From positions 620,001 to 684,000 of the forward strand of contig OZ244906.1 of the NCBI GenBank assembly GCA_965221655.1: a DNA stretch of 64,000 nucleotides, given 5' to 3'. This document shows, in pieces, positions 24,995 through 33,529 of this stretch. The notes under the pieces were generated by a model that was given only the letters and a program-made list of their open reading frames with translations, was not told the DNA's origin and made no database searches. Source of the DNA: Bin107 sp965221655. GTDB taxonomy: Bacteria > UBA8248. Both the position numbers and the translations under genes were made by a program. Numbering within the stretch: position 1 is the stretch's first letter; each line of letters begins with the position of its first letter.

Positions 24995-27103
24995 ATGAGC
25001 GCGAGAAGCCCCAAGATCTACAAAATGAAGCACGTCTCGCGCCCCTCCGCGCAGCGTACGAACTACGAGGAGGCGCTCAACCCCCAGCAGCTCGAAGTGG
25101 TGCGGGCAGGCGAGGGGCCGCTACTGGTCATCGCGGGCGCGGGCAGCGGCAAGACCCACACCATCACCCACCGCCTCGCGTACCTGGTGGAGGAGGGCGT
25201 CGCGCCCGAATCCATCCTGCTCGTCACCTTCACCAACAAGGCGGCGCGCGAGATGCTCCACCGCGCCTCTTCTCTGGTAGGAGGAGGTGTGCAGCGTTTG
25301 TGGGGCGGCACGTTCCACCACGTGGGGAACCTGATTCTCCGCCGCTACGGTAAACTCGTCGGCTACGAGCCGAACTTCACCATTCTGGACCGCGAGGACG
25401 CCGCCGACCTCGTAACCGCGTGCGTACGCCTGGAGGGGTTCGACCCCAAGGAGAAGTACTTTCCCCGGGGCCGCGTTCTGGAGTCCATCTTCTCGCTGGC
25501 CGCGGATACGGCCGCAAGCGTGCCTGAAATGGTGCTCGCCAGATATTCCTATCTGGCGGATCGCCTGGGCGAGATAGAGAAGATAGCCGCCCGCTACGAA
25601 AGCCGAAAACAAGAGATACAAGCGGTGGACTTCTCCGGCCTCCTCACCCTGACCCGGAACCTCCTGGCCCAACACGAGGAGGTGCGCAATGAGATGCAGG
25701 CGCGTTTTCGCTACGTTCTCGTGGACGAGTACCAGGACACGAACAAGGTGCAGGCCGACATCGTGGACTACCTGGCGGGTGCGCGCAGAAACGTGACCGT
25801 CGTGGGCGACGATGCGCAGAGCATCTACAGTTTTCGGGGTGCGCATTTTGCGAACATCATCACCTTTCCCGAGCGCTATCCGGACGCCAGAATCTTTCGC
25901 CTGGAGGAGAACTACAGAAGCACCGCGCCCATTCTCGCCCTGGCGAACGCCTCCATCGCCCACAACCGGCGGCAGTATCCCAAAAAGCTCACGACCACGC
26001 GCGGCGCAGGCATGACGCCCGCCCTCGTGCTTGCGCAAGACGCGACCCAGCAGGCCGACTTCGTGGTCGACCGCATCCTGGGCTTGCGCGATGAAGATGA
26101 CGTCGCACTCTCCGACGTGGCGCTGCTCTACCGCTCGCACTACCACTCGATGGAGGTGCAACTCGAGCTCACGCGGCGGGGGATTCCGTTCGAGATCCGA
26201 AGCGGGCTGCGCTTCTTCGAGCAGCGCCACATCAAGGACGTCACGGCCTTCCTGCGGCTGGTGAGCTCGCCCGCCGACGAGTTGGCCTGGAAGCGCGCCC
26301 TCAGGCTGCTCCCCCGCGTGGGGGAGGCGACGGCGAACAAGGTCTGGCAGGCGGTGCGCACGCAGGCGCAACCCTTCGCGTTTCTCGCCACGGCCCCGCC
26401 GGGGCTGGTCGGCAGCGGCGCGCGCGGCGGGTTCGACGCCTTTCGGAAGCTCATCTGTGAGATGGCGGGAGCAGGCGAGGGCGCCTCCCCCCTCCCGCCT
26501 GCGGAGATGATAGAACTGGTGCTGGATCGCTTCTATCTCGACTACCTCCAAAATACCTTCGACGACGCTCCCGCGCGCGTGGAGGACGTGCGCCAGCTCG
26601 CCGATTACGCGACGCGCTACGAGGCGGCGGCGGAGTTTCTCTCCGAGCTCGCGCTCATGGGCACGGCGGCCACCGCCGCGCCTGCGCCCTCCGGAGAAGG
26701 GGAGGGGCCGGAGGAGGCCGTGGTTCTGAGTTCGGTGCACCAGGCGAAGGGCCTCGAATGGAAGGTGGTGTTCGTGCTATGGCTTACCGACACCCGCTTT
26801 CCCTCCACGCGCGCGCTCGAAGACCCCGAGGGCGAGGAGGAGGAGAGGCGGCTGTTCTACGTTGCCCTCACGCGCGCGAAAGACCAACTCTACATGTGCC
26901 AGCCGATGCTCGAGACCGAATCGTGGAGGATGGGGGCGTTCTCGCGGCTGTCGCGATTCGTGGAAGAGCTGCCCGCGGAACTCTATGAACGCTGGCTGCT
27001 CGAAGAAGAGCAGGCCGAGCCTGCGGAGGGCGGGGGCGCCTCGCGCCTTGCGGATCCGGACGAACCCGACGGCCTGCGCTACGAATACGACGCGGATGGT
27101 TGA
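24995..27103 (+). CDS. UvrD/PcrA/Rep-type superfamily 1 DNA helicase
   Basis: This 702-residue 3'-5' helicase has the SF1A motifs in order: Q motif LNPQQLEVV, Walker A GAGSGKTHT (motif I), LVTFTNKAAREM (Ia), YVLVDEYQDTN (II), VVGDDAQSIYSFRGA (III), FRLEENYRST (IV), SVHQAKGLEWKVVFV (V) and ALTRAKDQLYM (VI). It unwinds DNA during repair or replication restart. The C-terminal region after motif VI is short and acidic. There are no co-directional neighbours close by, so it is probably transcribed alone. Confidence 0.92.
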   Translation: MSARSPKIYKMKHVSRPSAQRTNYEEALNPQQLEVVRAGEGPLLVIAGAGSGKTHTITHRLAYLVEEGVAPESILLVTFTNKAAREMLHRASSLVGGGVQRLWGGTFHHVGNLILRRYGKLVGYEPNFTILDREDAADLVTACVRLEGFDPKEKYFPRGRVLESIFSLAADTAASVPEMVLARYSYLADRLGEIEKIAARYESRKQEIQAVDFSGLLTLTRNLLAQHEEVRNEMQARFRYVLVDEYQDTNKVQADIVDYLAGARRNVTVVGDDAQSIYSFRGAHFANIITFPERYPDARIFRLEENYRSTAPILALANASIAHNRRQYPKKLTTTRGAGMTPALVLAQDATQQADFVVDRILGLRDEDDVALSDVALLYRSHYHSMEVQLELTRRGIPFEIRSGLRFFEQRHIKDVTAFLRLVSSPADELAWKRALRLLPRVGEATANKVWQAVRTQAQPFAFLATAPPGLVGSGARGGFDAFRKLICEMAGAGEGASPLPPAEMIELVLDRFYLDYLQNTFDDAPARVEDVRQLADYATRYEAAAEFLSELALMGTAATAAPAPSGEGEGPEEAVVLSSVHQAKGLEWKVVFVLWLTDTRFPSTRALEDPEGEEEERRLFYVALTRAKDQLYMCQPMLETESWRMGAFSRLSRFVEELPAELYERWLLEEEQAEPAEGGGASRLADPDEPDGLRYEYDADG

Positions 27104-27468
27104 TCGCTTGTTCCCCGGCGTCCCTTCGGGCTATGATTTTTGCGCGGCCGTTATGCGACTCTGAACGTCAGGGCACCGGGGCCGGGGAGAGAGTTTCGGA
27201 GAGATTTCTCCGGGGCGACCCCGATGCCCGGGGAGCTTTCTGCCGCCGTGCCTGGGGAGTGCGTTCGTGCTTGCACATGCAGCGGGAAGTTTCGTCTGGG
27301 CGGAAAAAGCACGCTCGGCCCACTCTCGATTCCCGAGGACATGCGCTTTGCTGGCGTTCTCGATCCGCAGGGGGCGCGCACTTCGCGGTACTTGAATCGG
27401 CGGCCTGGCCGCGCCGGGCGAATCGTTCGCGCAAGCGATTTCGGCCCATAACGAATGATGGGGAAACC
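27104..27468. other. Intergenic region between helicase and flavin reductase genes
   Basis: This 365-nt stretch shows no credible gene, although frames stay open by GC bias. An imperfect inverted repeat at 27421-27440 lies just before the flavin reductase start. I recognise no RNA. Confidence 0.5.
27421..27440. promoter_or_regulatory. Imperfect palindrome, possible operator
   Basis: AATCGTTCGC and GCAAGCGATT form a 20-bp dyad with 8 of 10 positions matching. It ends 28 nt before the ATG of the flavin reductase gene, where a repressor or activator could act. Confidence 0.35.
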
Positions 27469-28113
27469 ATGAACTTCAGGACTATCGATCCCGCAGATAA
27501 CCACTGGCGGCAGAACTATCGTCTGCTCGTCGGCTCCGTCGTGCCCCGGCCCATCGCCTGGGTGAGCACCATCAGCGCCGAGGGCTACGCGAACCTCGCG
27601 CCCTTCAGCTTCTTTACCTGCGTGGGCCACGACCCGCCGCTGCTCTCCATATCGGTGGGCGTGCGGGAGAAGGCCTACAAGGACACGGCGCGCAACATTA
27701 TGGAGACGCAGGGCTACGTCATCCACACCGTGGTGGATGGTCTCGAGGAGCAGATGAACGTCTGCGCGGACGACTACCCCTTCGAGGTGAGCGAGTTCGA
27801 GGAGGCGGGCCTGACGCCTATCGATTCCGACCTGGTGAGGGCGCCGCGCATCGCCGAGGCACCCGTGGCGATGGAGTGCCGGTTTCGCCACCTCATCACG
27901 AACGGGCGCGAGCATTTGACGAACGTCATCATCGGCGAGGTGGTGCGCTGGCACGTGCGCGAAGACGTGATGATAGAGGACGGCAAGTATATCGACCCCG
28001 TTTTGCTCAAGCCCGTAGGACGCCTCGCGGGCAACGGCTATTGCCGCTCGCACGACGTGTTCGACATGCAGCGGCCGGACAGGAAAGTCCAGCAGTTCAG
28101 CCCCAAGGGCTGA
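27469..28113 (+). CDS. Flavin reductase-like FMN-binding protein
   Basis: This 214-residue protein of the flavin_reduct family (split-barrel FMN-binding fold) shows RLLVGSVVPRPIAWVSTISA, NLAPFSFFTCVGHDPPLLSI, KDTARNIMETQGYVIHTV and a C-terminal RLAGNGYCRSHDVFDMQRP. Members supply reduced FMN to oxygenases or act on small substrates. The ATG at 27469 follows GGGG by a few bases. It heads a run of three same-strand genes with a Zn-dehydrogenase and a MetE-like enzyme, suggesting a small catabolic operon. Confidence 0.85.
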   Translation: MNFRTIDPADNHWRQNYRLLVGSVVPRPIAWVSTISAEGYANLAPFSFFTCVGHDPPLLSISVGVREKAYKDTARNIMETQGYVIHTVVDGLEEQMNVCADDYPFEVSEFEEAGLTPIDSDLVRAPRIAEAPVAMECRFRHLITNGREHLTNVIIGEVVRWHVREDVMIEDGKYIDPVLLKPVGRLAGNGYCRSHDVFDMQRPDRKVQQFSPKG

Positions 28114-28160
28114 TTTACCGAACCGAGGACACGGAACCCGCATTTGCAGGAGGGGTTGGC

Positions 28161-29231
28161 ATGAGTGAGATTCCCGCAACCATGAAGGCCGCCGTGACGC
28201 ACGGAGCAGAGGAGGTGCGCATCGAGCAAATTCCCGTGCCCGACCACGAGCCGGACCAGGTACTCGTCAAAGTCGCGGCCTGCGGCATCTGCGGCACGGA
28301 CATCCATATCTACGAGGGGCACATGCGCCCGATGTGGCCGCCCTACTATCCCTTCGTCCAGGGGCACGAATGGGCGGGCGAGGTGGCCGCCGTCGCGAGC
28401 CGTGCGCGTACGAGCCTTCAGGTGGGCGACCGCGTCATCATGGAGCCGACGATAGGCTGCGGCGGGTGCGCCACCTGCATCCAGGGCGACTACCACATCT
28501 GCGAGAACGCCGCGAAGCCCGATGGCGGCTATCGCCTGCTGGGCCACACGGCGGACGGCGCCTTCAGCGAATACGGCGTCGCCCCGCCCAACAATCTCCA
28601 CAAGATGCCTGATTCCATGACGTGGGAGGACGCGGTGATCGTGAACCAGGTCGTCATCGCCCTGCACGCCATCGAACGCGCCGGCCTGGAACCCGCCGAC
28701 ACCGTGGCAATTCTCGGCCCCGGCCTTCTGGGGCTTTCGGTACTCCAGCTCGTGAAGATGATGGGCGCTTCCACCACCTTCATCACCGGTCGCGGCTATC
28801 GCCTCGACGTCGCGCGCGAACTGGGGGCGGACCACGTCATTGACATCACGCGGGAAGACCCCGTCGAGGTCGTCAAACGCGAGACGGAAGGCCGCGGCGT
28901 GGATTTGGTGGTCGAGTGCGCGGGTCCGCCCGAGACGATGCGCCAGGCGGTGGACATGGCCCGGCGCGGCGGGCGCGTGGTGCTCGAGGGCATCAACGGC
29001 GGCCAGGAGGTGAGCTTCAATACCGACCGCATCGTGCTCGACGAGATTGCCGTATTCGGCGGGCGCGGTTCGCCGAACTGCTACCCCCGCGCCATCCAGA
29101 TTATCGCCGACGGCCACATCGCCACGAAGAAGATGCTCACGCACACCTTCGCGCTCGACGACTTTACCGAGGCGATGCGCATGTTCAAGGCGAGAGAAGA
29201 CGGCGTGATGCGGGTAATGGTGACGCCCTAG
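28161..29231 (+). CDS. Zinc-dependent medium-chain alcohol dehydrogenase, TDH/SDH-like
   Basis: This 356-residue MDR enzyme has the catalytic zinc site CGICGTDIH and GHEWAGEV, the four-Cys structural zinc lobe (CGGCATCIQGDYHIC) and the Rossmann motif GPGLLGLSVLQL. It oxidises a secondary alcohol or polyol with NAD; threonine or sorbitol-like substrates are typical of the group. A strong AGGAGGGG lies before the ATG at 28161. It is 47 nt after the flavin reductase gene. Confidence 0.88.
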   Translation: MSEIPATMKAAVTHGAEEVRIEQIPVPDHEPDQVLVKVAACGICGTDIHIYEGHMRPMWPPYYPFVQGHEWAGEVAAVASRARTSLQVGDRVIMEPTIGCGGCATCIQGDYHICENAAKPDGGYRLLGHTADGAFSEYGVAPPNNLHKMPDSMTWEDAVIVNQVVIALHAIERAGLEPADTVAILGPGLLGLSVLQLVKMMGASTTFITGRGYRLDVARELGADHVIDITREDPVEVVKRETEGRGVDLVVECAGPPETMRQAVDMARRGGRVVLEGINGGQEVSFNTDRIVLDEIAVFGGRGSPNCYPRAIQIIADGHIATKKMLTHTFALDDFTEAMRMFKAREDGVMRVMVTP

Positions 29232-29297
29232 GCGCCGCCTGTCCGCGCAGGCCGTTCGCGCCGTGCGTCCGCGCGCGAGACGAGGGAGGGAAACTCG

Positions 29298-30338
29298 ATG
29301 ACCACGCACCTTCTGCCCACCACGGTGGTGGGCAGCTACGCCCAGCCCGGCTGGCTCGTCGACCACGAGAACCTCACCAAACGCCTCCCTCCGCGTGTGC
29401 GCGCGGAAGAAATATGGCGCGTGGCGCCTGCGTTCCTTGAAGAGGCGCAGGACGACGCCACCCTCCTGGCCATACGCGATATGGAGCGCGCGGGAATCGA
29501 CATCATCACCGACGGCGAAATGCGCCGCGAGAGCTATTCGAACCGCGTGGCCACGGCGCTGGGCGGCATCGACACCGAGCGACACGGCTTCGCCAAGGAC
29601 CGCTCGGGCCGGGACAATCCCGTTCCCCGGGTGATGGGCAAAATCCACCGCGCGGCGCCCATCGAGGTGCGCGACGTGGAGTTTTTGCGCGCCAACACGG
29701 ACAGGAAAATCAAAATTACGGTGCCGGGTCCCTTCACCATGACCCAGCAGGCGCAGGACGACTACTACGGCGACGAGCGGGCGATGGCGCTCGACTATGC
29801 CCGCGCCTTGAACGAGGAGATACACGATCTGTTCGCCGCAGGAGCCGACGTGGTGCAGATAGACGAGCCCTACATGCAGGCGCGCGCGGAGAAGGCGCGC
29901 GTGTTCGCCGTGGAGGTCATCGCCGAGGTGCTCAAGGACGCGCCGGGCACCACCGCGCTCCACATGTGCTTCGGCTACGCGGCCATCCACGCCTGGCAGG
30001 GGCTCGGCAAGCCCGACGCCTACTCCTTTCTGCCCGAGCTCAACGAGAGCGTGGTGGATCAGATATCCATCGAGGCGGCCCAGCCCGGCATCGACCTCGC
30101 CATACTAGAGAAGCTGCCGGAGAAGACCATCATCCTGGGCGTCATCGACAACGACGACCCGGCGGTCGAATCGCCCGAGACGGTCGCCGCGCGCATCCGC
30201 GCCGCCCTCGCCCACGTAGCGCCCGAGCGGCTCATTCTGGCACCTGATTGCGGCATGAAGTACATGCCCCGCGACATCGCTTTCGGCAAGCTCGAAGCCC
30301 TCGCCGCAGGCGCGGCCATCGTGCGCGCGGAGTTGTAG
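29298..30338 (+). CDS. Cobalamin-independent methionine synthase-like (MetE C-terminal domain)
   Basis: This 346-residue protein is one UROD/MetE barrel, like the C-terminal half of MetE. TTVVGSYAQPGWLVD opens it; DIITDGEMRRESY, VPGPFTMTQQAQ, VVQIDEPYMQ, the zinc ligands of LHMCFGY and APDCGMKYMPRDIA are present. Single-domain members transfer methyl groups from donors other than methyltetrahydrofolate polyglutamate, often corrinoid proteins or methylated sulfur compounds. The donor and acceptor here are unknown; the two preceding redox genes suggest a catabolic demethylation setting. Confidence 0.85.
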   Translation: MTTHLLPTTVVGSYAQPGWLVDHENLTKRLPPRVRAEEIWRVAPAFLEEAQDDATLLAIRDMERAGIDIITDGEMRRESYSNRVATALGGIDTERHGFAKDRSGRDNPVPRVMGKIHRAAPIEVRDVEFLRANTDRKIKITVPGPFTMTQQAQDDYYGDERAMALDYARALNEEIHDLFAAGADVVQIDEPYMQARAEKARVFAVEVIAEVLKDAPGTTALHMCFGYAAIHAWQGLGKPDAYSFLPELNESVVDQISIEAAQPGIDLAILEKLPEKTIILGVIDNDDPAVESPETVAARIRAALAHVAPERLILAPDCGMKYMPRDIAFGKLEALAAGAAIVRAEL

Positions 30339-30423
30339 AGACGCCCGCTGCAGCCGCGTTTGTGGCGTCGCCGCACCGGTCTTGTTATATTGCATTTCCG
30401 CCCCTGACGCTCGGAACGAAAAA

Positions 30424-31263
30424 ATGCCTCCGGGAACCAAAGCGCGCGTGCGCCGCGCAAGGCTCGCCCCCTGCGGCAATAGCCTCGCGCCGCCCCTTAA
30501 GTGGGCGGGCGGGAAGAGGTGGCTCGTTCCCCACCTCCGCCCCCTGTGGGAGAGACACCGCGCGCGCCGTCTCGTCGAGCCCTTCTGCGGGGGACTCGCC
30601 GTCGCTCTGGGGCTGCGCCCCGAAAAGGCGCTTTTGGGCGACGTGAACGCACCGCTCGTCAACTTCTACAAATGGGTGCAGCGCGGGGGTTTGCGCCTGC
30701 GCATCGAGACCGAAAACACGGCGGAGGCCTTCTACGACCACCGCGCGCGGTTCAACGCGCTCATCGCACAGGGCAAGGGCGCGGGCAAAGAGGCGGCGGA
30801 GCTTTTCTATTACCTGAACCGCACGGGATACAACGGGCTTTGCCGCTTCAACGCCAAGGGCATGTTCAACGTCCCCTTCGGGCGCTACCGGACCATCAAC
30901 TACGCGCGGGATTTCCGGGCGTATCGGGAAATTCTCGCGGGCTGGGAATTCGTGTGCGCGGATTTCGCGGCTTTGCCCTTGGCGCCTGGGGATTTCATTT
31001 ACGCCGACCCCCCCTACGACGTTGCGTTCACGAAATACGCGCAGCAGGATTTCTCCTGGGCGGATCAGGTGCGCCTCGCCGAGTTTCTGGCCGCGCATGA
31101 AGGCCCCGTCGTGCTATCGAACCAGGCGACGGAGCGCATCGTGGATTTATACAAGCGGGTGGGCTTTTCCCTCACGTTCATCGAAGGGCCGCGCCGGATC
31201 AGCTGCACGGGCGATCGCTCTCCCGCTCCCGAGGTACTCGCCCTGCGGGGGATGGAGACTTGA
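30424..31263 (+). CDS. Dam-family DNA adenine-N6 methyltransferase
   Basis: This 279-residue D12-class methylase has motif I LKWAGGKRWLVPHL near residue 25, VEPFCGGLAVALGL, the NRTGYNGLCRFNAKG(M)FNVPFGRY segment and the catalytic DPPY (FIYADPPYDVAF) near residue 190. Relatives such as M.DpnII and Dam methylate GATC, but the specificity here is only a guess. It overlaps the following nuclease gene by 4 nt, so methylase is translated first and coupled to the nuclease, the safe order for a restriction-modification pair. Confidence 0.88.
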   Translation: MPPGTKARVRRARLAPCGNSLAPPLKWAGGKRWLVPHLRPLWERHRARRLVEPFCGGLAVALGLRPEKALLGDVNAPLVNFYKWVQRGGLRLRIETENTAEAFYDHRARFNALIAQGKGAGKEAAELFYYLNRTGYNGLCRFNAKGMFNVPFGRYRTINYARDFRAYREILAGWEFVCADFAALPLAPGDFIYADPPYDVAFTKYAQQDFSWADQVRLAEFLAAHEGPVVLSNQATERIVDLYKRVGFSLTFIEGPRRISCTGDRSPAPEVLALRGMET

Positions 31264-31682
31264 GCGCTGCGCGCAACACCCGGACGGGCGGGGTTCTCGA
31301 GGCAATGGTTTTGCCCGCGCTGACGAACGGGGGGTACGACTACGAAACGCAAGTGAAGATTGGCGAGAGACCGAGCGGAAGGCGTCATTTTCTGGACGTT
31401 CTGGCGCGAGACGGAGAGGGCGGGGAATATCTCGTCTCCCTCAAGTGGCAGCAGACCTCCGGCACAGCCGAGCAAAAGGTGCCGTATGAGATGATATGCC
31501 TCGCCGAAGCCATTCTGAAGGAGCCTCGCCGAAAGGCGTATCTCGTCCTCGGCGGTTCGGGTTGGACCTTACGCGAGTATTACCTGAGCGGCGGGCTGGG
31601 TGCTCATCTGCGGCATGCCGGTCTGGTTACCTTGATAGATTTGGAAAACTTTGTTGCTCTGGCGAACCAACGCCGCTTGTAG
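31260..31682 (+). CDS. PD-(D/E)XK nuclease, probable type II restriction endonuclease
   Basis: This compact 140-residue protein matches the PD-(D/E)XK domain often found beside or fused to adenine methylases: TGGVLEAMVLPAL with Glu14, HFLDVLARDG with Asp46, then LVSLKWQQ (Ser60-x-Lys62, Gln64) and GTAEQKVPYEMICLAEAI. The acidic residue of the ExK half is replaced by Ser, a known variation. The TTG start overlaps the methylase stop (TTGA). Together they form a minimal restriction-modification system. Confidence 0.78.
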   Translation: MSAARNTRTGGVLEAMVLPALTNGGYDYETQVKIGERPSGRRHFLDVLARDGEGGEYLVSLKWQQTSGTAEQKVPYEMICLAEAILKEPRRKAYLVLGGSGWTLREYYLSGGLGAHLRHAGLVTLIDLENFVALANQRRL

Positions 31683-31781
31683 TCTCCGCCCCAAGCCGCC
31701 CTGTTGATTCGTCCTCAGACAAGGCCGGGGTGTCCCCGCCGTGCCGCTGGTTCTCGTGGGGGTTGCTCCGTAAGGGATTCG

Positions 31782-32444
31782 CTACTCCTCCCCTTCCTGG
31801 AAGGCGATGCGCTCGCCGGGGGGTTCGACCACGAGGTGGAGTGCCTCGGCCACGCGGCCCGTAAGGTTCCACAGCCCGCAGATGAGGGTGAGCGAGACGA
31901 GTTGCTCGGTCGAGAAATGGCGCTTCATGGCCTCAAAGGCCGCGTCGTTTTGCTTGGCCGTGAGGTTGGTAACCTCCTCCGCCCAGCCGATGGCGGCCTT
32001 TTCCTTATCGCTGAACAGACTGCTCTCCCGCCAGCCGTCGCCCTCGAGTAAGTTGATCTTCTCCGCCGAAATGCCGCGAGCCCGACCGAGCTCGACGTTG
32101 TGCCCCAGTCAGTTGTTGCATTCGGTGAGAATTGCCGTCTTGATGATGACGAGTTGCGCCATCCATAGATATTCGGGGTCGCTCTTCTGGTATTGCACCC
32201 GCAGCTTGCCGTCCATGATCTGCCAGCCCTCGACGAAGCCGGGCGCCCAGCCGAGCAGGCGCAGAAAGCGCGAAACCTTGCCCCAGCGCTTCACCCCGCG
32301 CGCGTAGAGGGGCGCGAGTTCGGCGGCGAGGTGTTCGGGAATGTCGTCGGGGTCGATGAGCGGCACCCGGGGCAGGGGGCAGGCCATCATCTCCTCGGTG
32401 ACGCCCATGTCGCGGGCGAGGCCGGTGTCTTCGTTGATTGGCAT
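31782..32444 (-). CDS. AhpD/carboxymuconolactone-decarboxylase-family protein with in-frame UGA (predicted selenoprotein)
   Basis: Read through one TGA (32109-32111), this is an uninterrupted 220-residue CMD-domain protein. The first 111 residues (ATG at 32444, AAGGA about 9 nt upstream) end in KTAILTECNN; after the UGA the frame continues LGHNVELGRARGIS to TAG at 31782. The UGA falls on the second Cys of the family's CxxCxxH redox motif, giving C-N-N-U-L-G-H. Residues after the UGA keep the family pattern (RHFSTEQLVSLTLICGLWNL). A SECIS-like hairpin starts 14 nt behind the UGA. I infer selenocysteine; a plain nonsense mutation is the alternative. The function would be peroxide or alkyl-hydroperoxide reduction. 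The gene is convergent with the nuclease and divergent from GNAT. Confidence 0.75.
32075..32097 (-). promoter_or_regulatory. Bacterial SECIS-like hairpin in the AhpD/CMD gene
   Basis: Counting from the base after UGA, nt 15-21 pair with 26-32 (one U-G) around a GGUC loop at 22-25; U14 is bulged and nt 12-13 pair with 33-34. A bulged U below the loop and GGUC in the loop are also features of the E. coli fdhF SECIS, which is bound by SelB. Confidence 0.7.
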
Positions 32445-32608
32445 GTCGGAAAATCCTTCATGGTGGAGTGGCGGGAAATCATAAAAGTGATGGGCGCATT
32501 CTTGCGCAAGCAGACCCCCGAAGCAACGCGCACCGCCGCGCCGTGGCGTATAATGTGGAGGGGATTCGCTTGGGGGGATGGGCGATACGACGCACCGGAG
32601 AAAGAGTC

Positions 32609-33115
32609 ATGCACACATGCACGGCCGCGAGCACGGGGGAGGAGTACGACGAAGCCCGCGAACTGCTGCGCGAGTATGCCGCGGAGGTCGGAGTCGCACT
32701 GTGCTTTCGGGATTTTGAAGGAGAACTTGCGCGGCTCGAACGACGCTACGGCCCGCCTGGCGGTGCGTTTTTTCTCCTGAGAAGCGGAGGGCGTCTCGCG
32801 GGCGGCGGCGCACTGCGCGATTTGGGAGCGGGCGTCTGCGAGATGAAGCGCTTTTATCTGCGTTCCGCTTTCAGGGGCCGCGGCCTGGGGCGGGAATTTG
32901 CCCGCGAGATTCTACGCGCTGCGCGCGGGATGGGCTATGCCGCCATCAGGCTCGATACGCTTCCCAGCATGCGCGCGGCGATTGCGCTGTACCGCTCGAT
33001 GGGCTTTGTGGAAATTCCGGCATACGGCGCAAACCCCGTTCCGGGCGCCCTGTTCATGGAACTGCGCCTGCGCGAACCCCTGGGGGACAGAGCGCCGCTC
33101 CCAGAGGACGTCTGA
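32609..33115 (+). CDS. GNAT-family N-acetyltransferase
   Basis: This 168-residue acetyltransferase shows the GNAT fold: AGGGALRDLGAGVCEMKRFYL, the acetyl-CoA loop LRSAFRGRGLGREFAREIL (R/QxxGxG/A) and IRLDTLPSMRAAIALYRSMGFVEI. The substrate is unknown. I use the ATG at 32609, with GGAG 8 nt upstream; the open frame before it is not supported. It is divergent from the predicted AhpD selenoprotein, 164 nt away. Confidence 0.82.
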   Translation: MHTCTAASTGEEYDEARELLREYAAEVGVALCFRDFEGELARLERRYGPPGGAFFLLRSGGRLAGGGALRDLGAGVCEMKRFYLRSAFRGRGLGREFAREILRAARGMGYAAIRLDTLPSMRAAIALYRSMGFVEIPAYGANPVPGALFMELRLREPLGDRAPLPEDV

Positions 33116-33118
33116 GTC

Positions 33119-33529
33119 TTATACGCCCAAGGCCTTCGCCGCCTTTCGCTGATCTTTGGGCTTCACCCACAAAATGGCGCCGAAGCGGCTGCGCCCCGCG
33201 GTGAGAGCCGTGATGGCGGTTACGTTCACGCCCGCCTCGGCGAGTGCTTCGAGAGCAGGGACGAGGGCGCCGGTGCGGTCCCTTCCCTCGATCAGAAACG
33301 CCCGCTTGCGGGGGCTGAGCTTGATCTTGGCCCGGCGCGCGGCGTTGGTGAAGGCCTGCGCGTCTTCGGGGACGAGGTCGACCTGGGCGCGCCTGCGTTC
33401 TGGAAAGGCGTGGACCGCCAGGAATTTCACGCCGGCCTCCCTGAACGTCTCGAGCAGGGCGGCGCCCTGGCCCGGCTTGTCGGCGGAGGTGATGTAGTAA
33501 TAAGGAACTTCGCGGATGGTGTCGGCCAT
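33119..33529 (-). CDS. ACT-domain protein
   Basis: This 136-residue protein consists of two ACT-like repeats: YYYITSADKPGQGAALLETF, then GRDRTGALVPALEALAEAGVNVTAITAL. ACT domains bind amino acids or other small ligands and control enzymes; free-standing ACT proteins are often regulators. It has no catalytic partner here. The ATG at 33529 has GGAGG 8 nt upstream. It converges on the GNAT gene with 3 nt between stops. Confidence 0.78.
   Translation of the reverse strand: MADTIREVPYYYITSADKPGQGAALLETFREAGVKFLAVHAFPERRRAQVDLVPEDAQAFTNAARRAKIKLSPRKRAFLIEGRDRTGALVPALEALAEAGVNVTAITALTAGRSRFGAILWVKPKDQRKAAKALGV

Noticed and set aside
31782..32108. Treating the AhpD/CMD gene as a pseudogene
   Set aside because: The frame after the UGA is intact to a normal stop, keeps family sequence, the UGA replaces the catalytic Cys, and a second gene shows the same pattern with the same hairpin. 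Pseudogene remains the null hypothesis to test.
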